From positions 11,563,682 through 11,627,681 of the forward strand of contig NC_089275.1 of assembly GCF_963678975.1 (NCBI RefSeq): a stretch of 64,000 bases of DNA. The letters run 5' to 3'. Shown piece after piece: positions 12,005 through 24,890 of this stretch. The notes below the pieces were generated by a model. That model did no database searches, was not told where the DNA came from, and was given only the letters and a program-made list of their open reading frames with translations. Made by a program: the position numbers and the translations under genes. This DNA comes from Dysidea avara (taxonomy: Eukaryota; Porifera; Demospongiae; Dictyoceratida; Dysideidae). Numbering within the stretch: the stretch's first letter is position 1; each line of letters starts with the position of its first letter.

Positions 12005-13598
12005 TAGTTAACAATATTCACAGCAGTTGACAGTCTAATAATATCATGTAAATCAAACTGCTGGAGTTCAGGTTCTTTCACAGTCCTGTAATAAGCTCAG
12101 TCAGTGTACTGGTATATAGCTGCTGATAACTCCACTGTGCACATATGTAACTACTGTATGTGATATATGATGATCAAGCTGATTCAGAAGTAAACCATAG
12201 CCAACCCAATCAGCAATTGTGTTTGTAGTATTTTGCAATTGATTGTACAGTGCTATTACAAACAATGTAAGAATGTTTACATTAAAAAGCTCTTGATAAT
12301 ATTTCATCTCATTTTTAAAAGGTCTGATAGCACCATGCATTCCTTCTACTAAACTAAATAGTACAATACTGACAGTAAGGTTGATGTCTGTGTCCAATGA
12401 TGACAATGCAAGTTACACAGCTCTTAACACAATGTTCAGTAATACATTTTGTCCTTGTAAGGTCCCTGATAGGCATCTATAAATGGTTTGAATTTGTTAA
12501 TAAAGGCAAACCTTGAAAACAGTTGTGTGAACACCAAGACCATATTTAAAGGCACTAGCATCAGAACGATGATTAAACTGACATGTTATGAATAATACAA
12601 TAAATTGAACTCCAAATAAAGGAACATTAGCATCAACTGACCAAACCATAGTAGTGTGTCCACTGGGTAGGGAGATGAGTTTGGAGTAAGATAACAAGAC
12701 AATAGACACTATAAGAATTATTTTAGTATAGGACAATAGGAAGAGTGTAGCAAGTACTGGTGGTATTGGGCCTCTGTATTGTAGTGGAGTAACAACTTGT
12801 TATGATGAGTGATGTAGCAATGAAGATGAGGTAGAAGGGAAACACTAAATGTAACCACATCTTAGCATAGTTATCCATACCATTGTAGAAACATGTTTGA
12901 ATATCCAAATCACGATTATCCAGTTAAATGAAGGTGTACACTGATGTAAACTTACCTGATTGAGGAAAGAACACTGGAGTGTTAGATTACTGACGATATT
13001 TTGAATGGAGTGATAGTTCCATCAGTTACTGTGAGGTTGAGAATAAAGAGTAGTAGGACCAACACAAGACCTGCTATTGCAATGGGTACAATTAGAAACA
13101 GGTAGATATTTGAACATTGTTGACAGTGAGAAGAACCAAATACAGTACTGAGACGTTGTTGACAATGTCCACACTATGTACCAGATCTGTTAAATTGACA
13201 CTGTGAGTTAAGAAGTTAAGATGTGATGAGTGAGGCAGATAGTAATGAAATAGACAATTCAAATTAATGTGGTATTTATAAGAACCGTTTTTAACTGTAA
13301 CTGTTATCCACAAATTTGAAGGCCTTGATCATTGATACTACAGTCATATAGCTATAATTATTATATTATTTGATGTCAGTACCAAATGCATTTCCTTTCT
13401 TGGTTACTAAAATTAATCCATGTGGACATTGCAAAAACTTGACATAGTAAACTGTAGGATAGTCAAATTTTGCGCTATAAGATTAGTTTACACAATTGTA
13501 CATTGTCAGCTAAAACTGTGTGATTTATACTGGTACAGTTTCTTTCAGCAATGCAAGAGACTCTGCTTGTAACGGTGATAATACCGTACACACAGATA
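12005..13598 (-). pseudogene. Broken membrane-protein gene, C-terminal half only (G0)
   Basis: Read on the minus strand, this matches the intact gene at 41703-45398 from about its residue 680 to the C-terminus, in at least four frame segments (near 13313-13092, 12908-12723, 12736-12497 and 12406-12101). Recognisable parts are the Cys knot, TMs with IQTCFYNGMD, the WSVDANVPLFG segment and the polytopic core. The arginine-rich linker between TM segments, the 'GPYKDKMYYWVG' part and most of the tail are deleted or shifted. The 1-kb N-terminal ectodomain is absent; upstream sequence has no similarity to it. A fragment at 52340-52485 begins at the same place, so the truncation may predate the duplication. 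Confidence 0.85.
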
Positions 13599-14650
13599 AC
13601 ATGCTAACTAGGTAAACAAACATTAACTATAATGTACAAGTAGCTTTAGAACAACATCCAATTTTTATCTGATGATTTCTCATTTGTAAGTGATCATGTG
13701 CACCAGCAATAGTTCCTGGTATAAACATGTAGTGTGCACTATTTAGAAACAGTTTGCAAAACTATGACTACTTTGTGGTGATTTTAAGCTATAATTATGT
13801 GTATAGGTACGTATAGCTACTTTAGAGTAAACTATTGCTTGTTATTATGCTTTTATTGTTCTTTAAGACTCCTTACTTACTTATTTCTAAAGCTAATATG
13901 TAGTGAAAATACATGCACGTACAAATAATACATTAAATTGTTATAATGTGTAATGTCTAGAGTTAAAAATATACTAGCTAATAAAAATGCAACTATATTT
14001 AGCTGTGCTCATGCATTTATCAACGTGATTTTAATGGCACAGACCTTGGTAATAGAATTATCACCCAGAAATTACAATTGATATAGTGATGAAAATTTCA
14101 ATCATGCAGTGATGCTCTATAGCTGCAAAATGTCATCCAAATTTGATTTTCTTGCTATAATAATATGTACAAGATGAAATACAGTAAACATGATAAGTGG
14201 ATTTTCTCTAAAGAAAATTGACAATTCAGCCAACCAGATGATTAGTGCATGGTGACAGTAAACAACAGACACATGTGGTTTGCTTCCATTAGTCCATTAC
14301 ATTGTCAAGTTCGGGAAAGAGCTGTAAAAGATACTGCACTTTATGGCTTTGTTTAAGAAATGTTTAGTGAAATTTAGATTTTGAAATATTGTTTGCAGAT
14401 CAAGCAGTACTACAAATGAGCCGAATTTCAAGATCATGTGTAAATCCAATCATGAGTTATTAAATATTTTTGAGGATCTAGCTCAACATGTATACATACC
14501 ATTGTTAAACAGTGTCAACACCCCACTAACAGTGCTAGCCATACATTTATCCCAAAAATATCACCTGATCACTCCCGCCATAACCCCAAACTCTGAGTCA
14601 ACACGTCATTATAGTACTAAATACACTAGCAGAGCTGCAGTAAATGATAT
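13599..14650. repeat. Inverted duplicate of 51830-52345
   Basis: Non-coding DNA upstream of the broken gene. Blocks such as ACTTTAGAGTAAACTATTGC (about 13820) and CATTTATCCCAAAAATA (about 14545) reappear inverted near 52125 and 51925. A 102-codon frame at 14436-14744 lies partly inside the block. It has no recognisable domain and I do not call it a gene. Confidence 0.6.
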
Positions 14651-15909
14651 GCTTATGTGCACCTCTTTTCACATTCAGTCAGATTGCTTGGACATATTTC
14701 CTGGCCTTATTACTATTTTTGGTTTCAATGAGGGGTTGTATTAATGAAGTGCCCTTTACACCAGCCATATAACTGAACCTTTTAGAATGGTGTGGTAGGT
14801 GGAGGGTAAAATTATATAGTTCGGAACCTGTCTATAAGCTAGTTATATCTTTGGACCATGACTTATGGCATTTTTAGATACAGTAGCTGTTTACTACCAA
14901 GATAAAATATTGTACCGATCTTATATTAGTCACTCTATGACAAGAATAAAATTGGCTGGAGACCCTCCACTAAGTTTCAAAGTTATTCAAATGTAATGAT
15001 ATACCAGAATCATAATGTCAACAATGTACTAGCAAGTATTGTTGAGCTAAGTGTGTAGTAAGCTTTTGTATCTTCTGTTTTGACTGGAGCAAACATGTCA
15101 AAATTCCTTGCTAATAATATTTTCTTGCTTTCATAACATTTACGTAGACGACTGTATGTTTGCACACATTTTCCTGTTGTGTGCAAGGATTGTTTACATA
15201 AAAAACTACTCATACATGCAAAATGTCCATATAAACAGGATGTATAAACTGAATTGTGTGACTGTTATTTTTGGTGATCATTGTGCTATTGCTACATGTT
15301 TAATATTACATATATGTATACTAACATACATACACATCATGTTAGTATGCATAAGAAACATGTACCTATAGGATAACCACCTGAAAATGATTGTGTATGT
15401 TTAACTCCTAATACACAAGTTGTCTGGGGATCAAGTCACAGGGTGGAATGGAGTGTTTCTGCAATCAACACTGTGATGTCATGATTCTGACCTCTGCATG
15501 CTACCCAAATTTCAAATTTCTAGTAAGATATAAAATATATAAGTATGTGACTGGATATGCAAAACGGAGCCTACCCTACAGTATATTGCTATACTGTACA
15601 TTATAATATCTATGTTGTATTCACTCATTCAAACTACCAACTTGATGATTTATAACTTCACCTGGGAAAAAGTCATTGATTTGGCCAGTAGTGAGCACCA
15701 ACATAGTTTAATGGATGCAGTGACTTTCAGCTTTCTTGAACACTAAGTTATGGTCCTGCAAGAACATAGAATCAGTTGTGTGTGGATCCACCTTTTTTCA
15801 AAGGTTACTTACAATAATTATTATATGTATCCAAATTATATGGCTATATAATTATTGTAGGATTAAATGTAATTTATTGCAATGAAATAAATTAAAGTTA
15901 ACATGTCTT
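14651..15909. other. Intergenic, dispersed repeat copy at about 14980-15250
   Basis: About 14980-15250 is an inverted copy of repeats at 21510-21880 and 50410-50740 (shared GTTTTGACTGGAGCAAACAT and AAGCTTTTGTATCTTCTG). Nothing protein-like was seen in the remainder. Confidence 0.5.
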
Positions 15910-17165
15910 GGTGTGGGGGTGTATCCATTCACTGGACTGGACTACTGGACTGAATTACTGGACTGGACTACTGGACTCAGATTTCTTTTCTTATGTTCGT
16001 ATTGCCAGACTTAACTAAAAAGTGTTTTAGTAAATAATACCATTCACCATGAGACATAAAGCTTCTACATTGATCACAAAAACTGCACTAAAACCTTAGT
16101 ACAGTTCGTTATCAAAAACATTTGCCTACTGCTAGCAATGTTTCAAGCACTGTTAGCACTGCTAATGCATGTCTGTCTTAGGGGTCAAGGAATTATGCCT
16201 GCATAATATGATGTGCTAAAAGAAGTGGGAATTATTCTGGTATTTTGAAGTGATTTAAGAGCATGATTGGCATAATAGTACAGTTTTACATAAGTTGAGA
16301 TTGAGATACTCTACTAGAGCAGCCACCTACTCAAACAGAACAGTCAGTGGAATAATCTTTACCTTATTGCGACAGTAACTAAACATCTTGCCAACTAAAA
16401 GAGAGTTTTCCTGTCTAATAGAACAGGATGATTACTGCTTTAAAATCTTTCTAAACATTATAAATTGCAATAGTCAAATATTTTTTTATAAAAATTGGGA
16501 ATAATGTTAAGAATAATGAGTTCATTTTGGGAATAATAAAAGCATAATGATAACTTTTTTTGGAGAAATTTAGAATGGAATAATGAAAAAAAATTGGAAC
16601 ATAATTCCCTGAGGCCTAGTCTGTTTTCTCTAGCCTTCTTTTGTAAAATAGCACACCATATATACGTTTTACAACATGCAATTACATTACATTGCTGTAA
16701 CACAAAAATCACCTATAGCCTGCACATTCACTTCTGAGCTTTGCTAGCTCTTTGGTTTATAATGTTTGTAAATAGCAACGAGTGCACAGTGGCATGTTTA
16801 AGCTTCCCAATGCACACATTTTCAAAGAGTAAGGTAAGGTTACACATGTTTGCAAAAAAAATGCAGTGACTGTATCACAAGAGTTAAAAACCAATGTCAT
16901 ACCATTAAACAGACCACCAAAACTATAGCACTTTTTCAAAACATACATTATAGCTATAGCCTTAATAAATAAATTTAAAATGTGCCTCTTTGCTTTTTTA
17001 TATGAGAGCCTTAGCCCCGTTGTGTGGTATACTACTCTATGTAATCACTATTAGTGGTTAAAAAATGTGTATGCGGTTGAAAAAATGTGTTTGAACAAAT
17101 TTTATGTGAATCCAGTGGTTCCGTCCAGTAATTCAGTCCAGTGAATAGATACACCCTTGGTATGG
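15910..17165. mobile_element. Non-autonomous DNA element, ~1.25 kb, with nested element
   Basis: Inverted ends: GGTGTGGGGGTGTATCCATT with CACTGGACTGGACTACTG at the left, and CCAGTAATTCAGTCCAG with TGAATAGATACACCC at the right. The left tip carries a short tandem of ACTGGACT units (about 15939-15978). No transposase frame. A second element is nested at 16179-16620. Confidence 0.6.
16179..16620. mobile_element. Nested MITE-like element, ~440 bp
   Basis: The left end TAGGGGTCAAGGAATTATG pairs imperfectly with the right end ATAATTCCCTGAGGCCTA. The interior carries a degenerate inverse copy of the dispersed motif (GAGATACTCTACTAGAGCAG at about 16303). Entirely inside the 15910-17165 element. Confidence 0.5.
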
Positions 17166-17819
17166 GCATAGAGTAAATACAGTGCAAGCTGACATACCAT
17201 ATCACAGTAAATGAAGTCAACATGCTTTAGAGATAAAGTAAGAGAATATATACTAGCCTTTTGTGTTTTTCAGTTGTACCACGAATTGAAATCAATATGC
17301 TTGATTCAGGTTAGAAGGTGAACCAATCTTGTATGTCATAATGATTCACTGCATAATTCTTAAACTAGGCTTACGATCTCAGGATCCCTCACAAAACACA
17401 TGGTGCGTTCGTAGACAGAAAAATAACATGCTCTGTGAAGTTCAAATGCTAACCACATACTTCTCCCTATATTTAAACAGTTTTAGTACATCATAAGAGT
17501 TGTTTAAAATAACAGAACAGGTATAATTATAGCTTGTTTGTGAAAATCTAGTGACTTAGCTGATAATTATCAGTGTTAGTGAATGATAAAAGGATCAAAA
17601 TAGTAATTATGCACTCACAAGGTTATCATCACAGATGGATATGTATAGTTATCAGTTAATGATGAGTGTGTTATGTCACTATCAGAGATAATCTGGATTG
17701 CTACTAAAAATCTGTTGACTGTCTACAGAGATATGTATAGCTATACTAGAAATATTTTCAACACGTGTAAACATACAACATAAAAAACGAAATCACAAAC
17801 TTTTCATGGTTGCTGTTCA
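17166..17819. other. Upstream region of protease B
   Basis: AT-rich non-coding sequence between a DNA element and the protease B promoter. No gene or repeat recognised in it. Confidence 0.4.
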
Positions 17820-17829
17820 CTATAAAAAC
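17820..17829 (+). promoter_or_regulatory. TATA box of protease B
   Basis: CTATAAAAACTTGTTGCAGT lies about 120 bases before the ATG at 17944, the same spacing as in proteases A and F. A decayed copy of this promoter and leader, without its gene, is at 46598-46790. Confidence 0.55.
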
Positions 17830-17943
17830 TTGTTGCAGTGCAGTGTGTATTCATTAAACAAAATTTTCTGCTGCTTTTAGCTAATCAGACACAGCCTAGT
17901 TTTTCAGTCAAGTGGTACCAAAGCTCTTGGCATCCTTTACAGA

Positions 17944-19575
17944 ATGATATCAAGACAATGTCAGTGCCTAATTGTCACACTGGTGCTGTACACTGTGATA
18001 TTCGAAGAAGTTTCTGCTGGGTTGGGTGCTAAAAATGTTATAAAATCTAAGAATGAGAACATGCGAGACCCAGGTACTTATATTATCCGCTTTGAGGAGA
18101 ACACAACAGATGCTCAGCTACAAAATTTTGTTAAGCAGTTGATCACAATGTCAAAGAAAAGTACTAATAAAAGTTTCAAAGCAGAAATTATTGCAAAATA
18201 TTTTGAATTCAATTTATTGACAGTAAGATTGTCAGAGAAAGCTTTACAGTGGGTGAGAATACAATTAAGTATAAATTATAGTATCGCTATTGACCATTAG
18301 AATAACTGTAGTTTTGTATTGTAGCATCACTTACAATATTTGTAAATCATTATGTAAAGTAGGTCTATAACAGTATGAATATATAATTGAAGCTGTGACA
18401 TCATTATTCATATTTGCAATTAGGTTAAACTTCATGAGTTGGTGATGAAGGTGAAGGAAAATGAATTTATTTTATTAGCATCAGAGAATGCACTTTCTCA
18501 AGCAACACCTCCAGCATGGCACTTGGATAGAGTAGACCAACATAAATTACCACTGGATCAGAAATATACTGCTAGCCAATATACTGGAAAATCAGTTGAT
18601 GTATATGTACTGGACACTGGTATTCACTATAATCACAGTGTATTCAATGGTAGAGCTCACTATCCAGGCTGTGATCCAATTGACAAGTTAAGCAATACAA
18701 CACAAAAAGGAGAAGACTGCAATGGTCATGGAACTCACGTAGCTGGTCTTGTTGGTGGAAATGGTACTGGACTAGCCACTAGTGTGATGTTGTTTTCTGT
18801 TAGAGTAGCAAACTGTCTAGGCCATGCTTCTGAGGCATCACTCCTTGATGGACTAATGTGTGTACGTGAACATAGGAAAAGCAGAAATGGAACCCGAGCA
18901 ATTGTTAATCTGTCTTTAGCTAGTGGTGAAAAAATGTACAGTGTTAGCATATTTGTAAAAATGCTAATAGCTGATGGTGTAATAATCACAGCAGCTGCTG
19001 GGAATGGGAACCAGTTTAAGACAGTGAATTATGACTCATGTAAAGTTTATCCAGCAGGTTACAATGGTGTTATCAATGTAGGTGCTACTGACATGGATGA
19101 TAATGCAGTGATGGGTGAATTTGATGGGAGAGATCGATCCACCAACTTGGGGTCATGTGTGGATGTGTTTGCTCCAGGCTACAGCATCCTCAGTAGTGAC
19201 ATATGTATTCCTAATGCCGCCTGTTCCAACTTTACAACTTTTAATGGAGATGAATGTGACAGATGTCTAAGATTGCGATCAGGAACTTCTCAGAGTACTC
19301 CATTAGTCACTGGAGCTGTTGCTTTATTACTGGAGAAGTGTCCACGCATAACCAATACAGAAACTAGAAATATGCTAAGAACTTATCTATCTGGAGGCAG
19401 AGTCCGATTCTGTAAGGCATTTAAACGTGTGAGAGATCAGATGCTGTTACCAGCTGTCAATGATGTGATTGGAGATACACGCAACCGTTTACTGTTCATA
19501 GGAATTTTGCCTTTTGTTTATTGTGAAGAATTTTATAGCCAACCGTTAATAACTGATAGAGCCATTAATTACTGA
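17944..19575 (+). CDS. Secreted proteinase K-like subtilase B (S8), two exons
   Basis: Predicted 486-residue serine protease of the same family as A and F. Exon 1 is 17944-18252, exon 2 is 18424-19575. The 171-base phase-0 intron has GTGAG and TTAG borders. Residues 1 to about 26 form a signal peptide (hydrophobic CLIVTLVLYTVIF), then an I9-type prodomain with RDPGTYIIRFEEN. Catalytic residues: Asp about 167 (YVLDTGIHY), His about 205 (CNGHGTHVAGLVGG), oxyanion AAAGNGN and Ser about 392 (SGTSQSTP). Compared with A, the prodomain is about 7 residues longer and the C-terminus extends past the family end (after LPFVYC) by about 17 residues. Its 3' half and flank are duplicated at 22234-23090. 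Substrate unknown. Confidence 0.9.
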
Positions 19576-19703
19576 CATTACCAGCTATTAATAATTAATA
19601 TTATTTGTAAGCTATTCTATTTACTGTATGTATTACATATAACACATGATAAGTTAATAACATTCTGTTGAAGGTGCATCGACCTCTGTCAATTGGATAC
19701 TTA

Positions 19704-20034
19704 CTAGTATAAAAGTAATTTCAAAAAATTAAAACATTGGAATAGAGATCACTGAAAAAAGTAAAGTAACAAGAGTCTAACAAGCCAGCATGTTAAACAC
19801 ACAGAGATCTCTATTTGAACTCAATGGATATGGTAGAAATTAATGTAAAAAACAGTAGTTTCTCCATAAATCAGGGGAAGAAAAGTATTGTGAATGATAC
19901 TGTATAAATGTTTATTTGAATCCAAATAGAGATCTCTGTGTGTTTAACATGCTGGCTTGTTTGACTCTTGTTTCTTTACTTTTTCAGCGATCTCTATTCC
20001 CATGTTTTAATTTTTTAAATTGCTTTTACACTAG
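19704..20034. mobile_element. MITE, ~330 bp, with long inverted repeats
   Basis: CTAGTATAAAAGTAATTTC at the left pairs with AATTGCTTTTACACTAG at the right. The pairing continues through TGGAATAGAGATC and GTTAAACACACAGAGATCTC for about 100 bases. It begins just after the block CAATTGGATACTTA. In the duplicated flank at about 22863-22874 that block is followed directly by TAATGTTAAAGTG, whereas here the equivalent TAATGTTAAACTG is only met at 20923. Confidence 0.75.
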
Positions 20035-22233
20035 TTTGTTTACTTTTTATAAATTCATTTATGGATAGCTAACATGATAACAAGAGGTGCTAGTGGTGCT
20101 TGATATTACACAGTACTAAACATGTATATCAAAGTCAGTCATGTACAGTAGCTGCTGTTAAGTAGTCTGTTAATACTGTATTATCAGAGTTAGCAAACAC
20201 CAGTGTATTGTTTTCTTACTTTTGAATGTACTTTGTACTATATAGCTCTGACATAATATCCAACTATAGGCAGTGTACAGCATGCTGTGATCAGCAATAG
20301 TATGGCTTCAGATTTACCATATAGGCATGCATACTTGACATGTGATCACAGTAAGTCAAGTATGCAGTGGTACACAACAGCATTGTTGCTCTGGTATGAA
20401 CTTAATTTACTGTGTATAGGTAATGATATAGGGTTTCCAAATGAATGTGTTAACATGAATAGATTGGATACTTATTAACACAATTAACACGTTGGTTACC
20501 CTTGCAGAGACCCAAGTCAGAAGCAATGGCACAGTGAACCTACAAGAAGCAAATTTGCTTGAGAATGGGTGTTATCATTGTAATATGCATTTTAAAATAT
20601 GTCATAGATGTGAAAAAAGACATAGGAAGGAAAGTTATGCAGTTTTTATCCCCAAAAAGTAGTCACATTTTGTTCTAGCTGTGTGGGGAAAAATAATAAT
20701 AAGATAAACAAAATGGCAGATTTCAGTTCTTTAACAAAGTACTTTTATCAAGTCCTTTTGACTTCATCTTTGCTAGTGGACATAAAACTTCTTCCAAATT
20801 AACTTCTAAGGTTTCTTTTGAGGTTGGAAAAGGTTTCTAAGGTGGAATTTAGTTTAGTGTTCTATTAAGATTTTGGAAAAACATAGGCAATCTCTATTAT
20901 GAACCACTACCATAGTTCACGATAATGTTAAACTGTGGAATGGAGTTATCACCACAATGCTTATACAAAGCAATATTGTTTATAAAAATGTTGATTCAGT
21001 TGCGTATGTATAGCAATAACAGAATTCAGCATTAACTTCCATTCTTAGCTCACAGGAATGATTATGCAAAATCTGCATTTTTGTAAACACTGACTTTAAA
21101 CACATTGCCACACATACAGTAGCTATGTAATTTATGATAAAATAATTATCTTGGTGATGACATAACTTAGCTATTAGGCCACTCCAAATAAATTCTCTGT
21201 TTCCCATACACTGACCGCATCCGGTTACTGTCGACTCTAATAATATTCCATTATTCTGTATTCTTCCATTATTTTCTGGATTTTCTTGCATACAGTCGAT
21301 TTCAAGTTGCTTGCGAATGCATTTGAACAATTCGCACACGTGATTGCTCAAACACGTGAGCTGGTTTCTTTCAAGCGAGCTCCTTTTAATAACGCAACTA
21401 CATTTTTCGTCTTCTTAGATCGTTAGACAATGCCAGGAGCATAGTGGTTATAGATAGTGGTTAGATCGTTATAGCATAGTGGTTAGAGCATAGTGGTTAG
21501 ATCATTTGAAACATGTGGTTATAGATATCAACCAAAACAATATTATATGGTCATAATTTTTTCTTCTGTGAATGCTATCCCACCAGTGAGAAGGCTTTAT
21601 AGCCTGTGAATACAGAGGTTGTATTTGGTTCATACATCCTGAACATGTGCTTATTATGAATATTTTTAATTTGTGTAATATTTTATGTAAACAATTGCTG
21701 CACATAACATTAAAATTAATGTGTGCAACCATACAGTCATCTTTACTTTGCAAACAAGTGACTTTGCAGGAATTATACTGACATGCTTGCTCCAGTCAAA
21801 ACAGAAGACACAAAAGCTTGCTAAACATTCAAAGGCTTGCTAGTACAATGTTACATCACTAATACTTGATTATGAAAGGGGACTTTGTTATACTTGTATA
21901 ACTTAATATTTGAGGGTCAGCAGTCTATTGTATTCTGGTCCTAAAATACAATCAGTAGTTTTATCTCAGTGTCCAGCTATCTAATAATGCCATTTCTATC
22001 TTAAGTTTCTAGTTTAATACTCCATGTCTGCCATTGCAGGATTTGCAGCCACTTGAAAGCATAAAGATAACCAACTCAATGATAAATTCAGCAGTTTAAT
22101 AACTGTTGAATAAGTATGATTAAGGATGATTCAGTATAAACAGTTTAATCAGTTTGATTCAGTTCAATCAGTCTTTTTATTTGATTTTTAATCAATTTAA
22201 TCAACTCAATGATAACTATGTTTATTCAGTTAT
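20035..22233. other. Intergenic: duplicated flank, simple repeat, dispersed repeat
   Basis: About 20923-21150 matches 22874-23110 (protease 3' flank duplication). Bases 21435-21505 hold a short tandem around CATAGTGGTTAGA. Bases 21510-21920 are a copy of a dispersed repeat also at 50410-50800 and, inverted, at 14980-15250. About 22060-22230 is rich in TCAGTTTAATCA-type repeats. No gene seen; the 123-codon frame at 20980-21351 falls inside duplicated non-coding flank and is decayed in the sister copy. Confidence 0.5.
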
Positions 22234-22758
22234 TCAGTTTATCCAGCAGGTTACAATGGTGTTATCAATGTAGGTGCTACTGAAATGGATGATAATGCAT
22301 TGATGGGTGAATTTGATGGGAGAGATCGATCCACCAACTTGGGCTCACGTGTGGATGTGTTTGCTCCAGGCTACAGCATCCTAAGTAGTGATATATGTAT
22401 CCCTAATGTCAACTGATTCAACTCTACAGCTTTTAATGCAGATGAATGTGACACATGTTTAAGATTCCGATCAGGAACTTCTCAGAGTCCTCCATTAGTT
22501 ACTGGAGCTGTTGCTTTATTACTGGAGAAGTGTCCACATATAACCAATACAGAAATTAGAAACATGTTAAGAACTTACCTATCCAAAGGCAGAGTCCAAT
22601 TCTGTAAGGCATTTAAACGTGTGAGGGATCAGTTGCTGTTACCATCTGTCAATGATGTGATTGGAACCGTTTACTGTACATAGGAATTTTGCCTTATATT
22701 TATTGTGAAGAATTTTATGGCCAACCATTAATAAAGGATAGAGCCATTAATTACTGAC
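22234..22758 (+). pseudogene. Protease pseudogene C, 3' end copy of protease B
   Basis: Starts abruptly at the codons for VYPAGYNGVINVGATEMDD and matches protease B to its stop and beyond. The reading frame is broken by an in-frame TGA at about 22417 (TGT-TCC in B) and by a deletion near 22660-22670 that removes the 'GDTRN' codons. The nucleophile motif has changed to GTSQSPP. Signal peptide, prodomain and the Asp and His parts are missing. With its 3' flank this is a partial direct duplication of B. Confidence 0.9.
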
Positions 22759-23110
22759 ACTACCAGCTATTCATATTTGTAAGCTATTTTATTTACCGTA
22801 TATATTACATATAATACATGATAAGTTAATATAACATTCTGTTGAAGGTGTATCGACCTCTGTCAATTGGATACTTATAATGTTAAAGTGTGGAATGGAA
22901 CTATCACCAAATATACAAAGTAATATTGTTGACAAAAATGTTGATTCAGTTACGTATGTATAGTAATAACAGAAGTCAGCATTAACTTCTATTCTTAGCT
23001 TACAGGAATGATTATAGAAAATATTTATTTTTGTAAACACTGACTTTAAGCACATTCCCACACATACAGTACGTACAGTATGTAATTTATGATAAAATAA
23101 GATCCATAAT
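22759..23110. repeat. Duplicated protease 3' flank
   Basis: Matches the B flank at 19576-19703 and then 20923-21150, skipping about 1.2 kb that includes the MITE. A more distant inverted version lies beside pseudogene E (about 49070-49240). Confidence 0.75.
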
Positions 23111-23198
23111 CGCTATTACTGTATCTTAGTAATGACATAACGTATTATGTATATGGAGAAGCCCCTCACCCCCACACACACATCTGCCAATTATTTCT

Positions 23199-23469
23199 CT
23201 AAACCGAAACAGTCAAGCTGTGGAAAAGGGTTTTAAAATAGTTCACAAAAAAGGTAAAATCAATGGTGGCGGTTAAGAAACAGCTGCAATGCCCATATGC
23301 CTATTATTTTTAATGATGAGTGATCATTTTTAATGATGAGTGTGATTGTTTAAAATAATAGACTTTAGCATCATTGCAGCCATTTCTTGGTCGCTAGTAT
23401 TTGATTTCATATCTTCATTCTGGCTTTTTGGGGCTCACCCTTTACCACAGCTTACCTGTTTTGGTTTAA
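23199..23469. mobile_element. Degenerate palindromic end module
   Basis: A worn copy of the 325-bp palindrome of the giant foldback element: AAACCGAAACAGTCAAGCTG at the left, GTGGCGGTTAAGAAACAGC inside, and CTTACCTGTTTTGGTTTAAA at the right. It continues to about 23545 with the adjoining CACTTCTTTTTGGTAAATAC block but has no satellite array. Confidence 0.6.
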
Positions 23470-23545
23470 ATATCACTTCTTTTTGGTAAATACATACCCA
23501 AAGCTGCCACTGACCAGCTTAAGCAAGCTTTATAAGCTTCTTTTT

Positions 23546-24399
23546 ACTTGTTTTTTATCTACATGAAGAAAATAGTAATGAATTTGTTACGATGCATTTG
23601 ATTTGACCATGTGTGTATTATCACGGACATTTTTTGTATGCATATATGTATAGCTATAATTTATTTATTTAGAACATATGATTTTTGTTTTAAAAATAAA
23701 ATTCTAGTTCATTCTGCACAGTACTAATAGTTCATAACTTTGTAGGTCTACCAAGGAATATCTAGAACATTCTGAGTGTGTCTTATTAGAAAAGTCCTTT
23801 AAAATATGTACTCTATTAGCAGGGTATTTCAAAAGTAAATGATGCATGGTCAAAATAAAATCTACATTACAAGTTACAACACAGTTGATAATGGCCTGAC
23901 CATTTCTTTCATTTCCAGTAATGGATATAAGATTTCTAAAAGGGGTTTCTGAAATAATGCTAAGTGTATTATACTATAGACAAGGAAGTTTAAATTTAAT
24001 AATAAGGTAACTGAGGACATACCTCTAAAATGAGATATTAGAAGCTTTGAGATTTTAGTTAACAACATTGCCTTAAACTATATGAAATAAACAAACTAAC
24101 TACATTGGGACTAAACTGTAACTTTGATTGCTCTATTGGAGTACGTAGTTACGTGACTGTTATTTTACTAATACTAGAGTATTTCAATTGTTAAGATTCA
24201 ATGGGAGGTGAAAAGTAAAGTGTTGCTGATGGATTAATAATGATATTGAATGTTGGTTAAATGTAAATGCATGATTGCTAGGTGTTCTACACTGATAAAT
24301 TGACAATACAGACTGCTATTGAACTATATTTACGTAGCTAAAAATTGTTATTTTTGTCAAAACCACAGAAACTCACTTAGATTCGCCACTGTAATAGTT
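23546..24399. other. Intergenic, degenerate dispersed motifs only
   Basis: AT-rich sequence with degenerate copies of the GCTCTATTAGAGTAT motif near 23803-23830 and 24128-24185. No gene seen. Confidence 0.4.
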
Positions 24400-24890
24400 C
24401 CATCACTAAACTAAGGTATAGTGTTACCAGTGTGACTATGCATTCATGGTGATGAGCTGAGTCTAGATCAGTATGTAAACATTTAGTGCTGTAGTTTTCA
24501 AAATTTATTATTCTACACACTTGAGAACATTACACACTTTGTGTGTTGTTGACATGTTTATTTGTGACCGGGCCTGCGAAAACAGGGCATGTGGGCACAC
24601 AAAATTTGCTTACTTTTTCAAACTTTCATCTTTCATAACTTTTTTTATGAGATTATACTATGACTATGCAATTGTCAGCCCTTATTCAAAATTTAATTAG
24701 CTTTATAGTGAATACAAATAGAGTATAGACATACTGAGATATGATCTGTTGTGTGATGAGGTGTAGTTTGTTCCCACATGCCCTGTTTTCACAGGCCCAG
24801 TCACATTTGTACATCCAATAACCAATGACTAAATACTATTCAGTGACATGGTGTAGAAATACGTGATAACAATTAAACTTGTTGTTGCAT
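24400..24890. mobile_element. Foldback element copy interrupted by a second MITE
   Basis: The outer sequence is related to the foldback at 10742-11262 (shared CATTCATGGTGAT, TGAGAACATTACACA and TGTACATCCAATA, in the same order). It is split at 24564-24804 by a different MITE. Confidence 0.55.
24564..24804. mobile_element. MITE with GTGACCGGGCCTG ends
   Basis: Terminal inverted repeats GTGACCGGGCCTGCGAAAAC and GTTTTCACAGGCCCAGTCAC, about 241 bases in all. ATTT flanks both ends and may be the target duplication. A second copy sits inside the intron of protease F (53914-54151). Confidence 0.8.

Noticed and set aside
14436..14744. 102-codon frame upstream of G0
   Set aside because: Partly inside a duplicated non-coding block; the sister copy near 51850 does not keep the frame.
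20980..21351. 123-codon frame
   Set aside because: Lies in protease 3' flank duplicated at 22874-23110, where the frame is not conserved.
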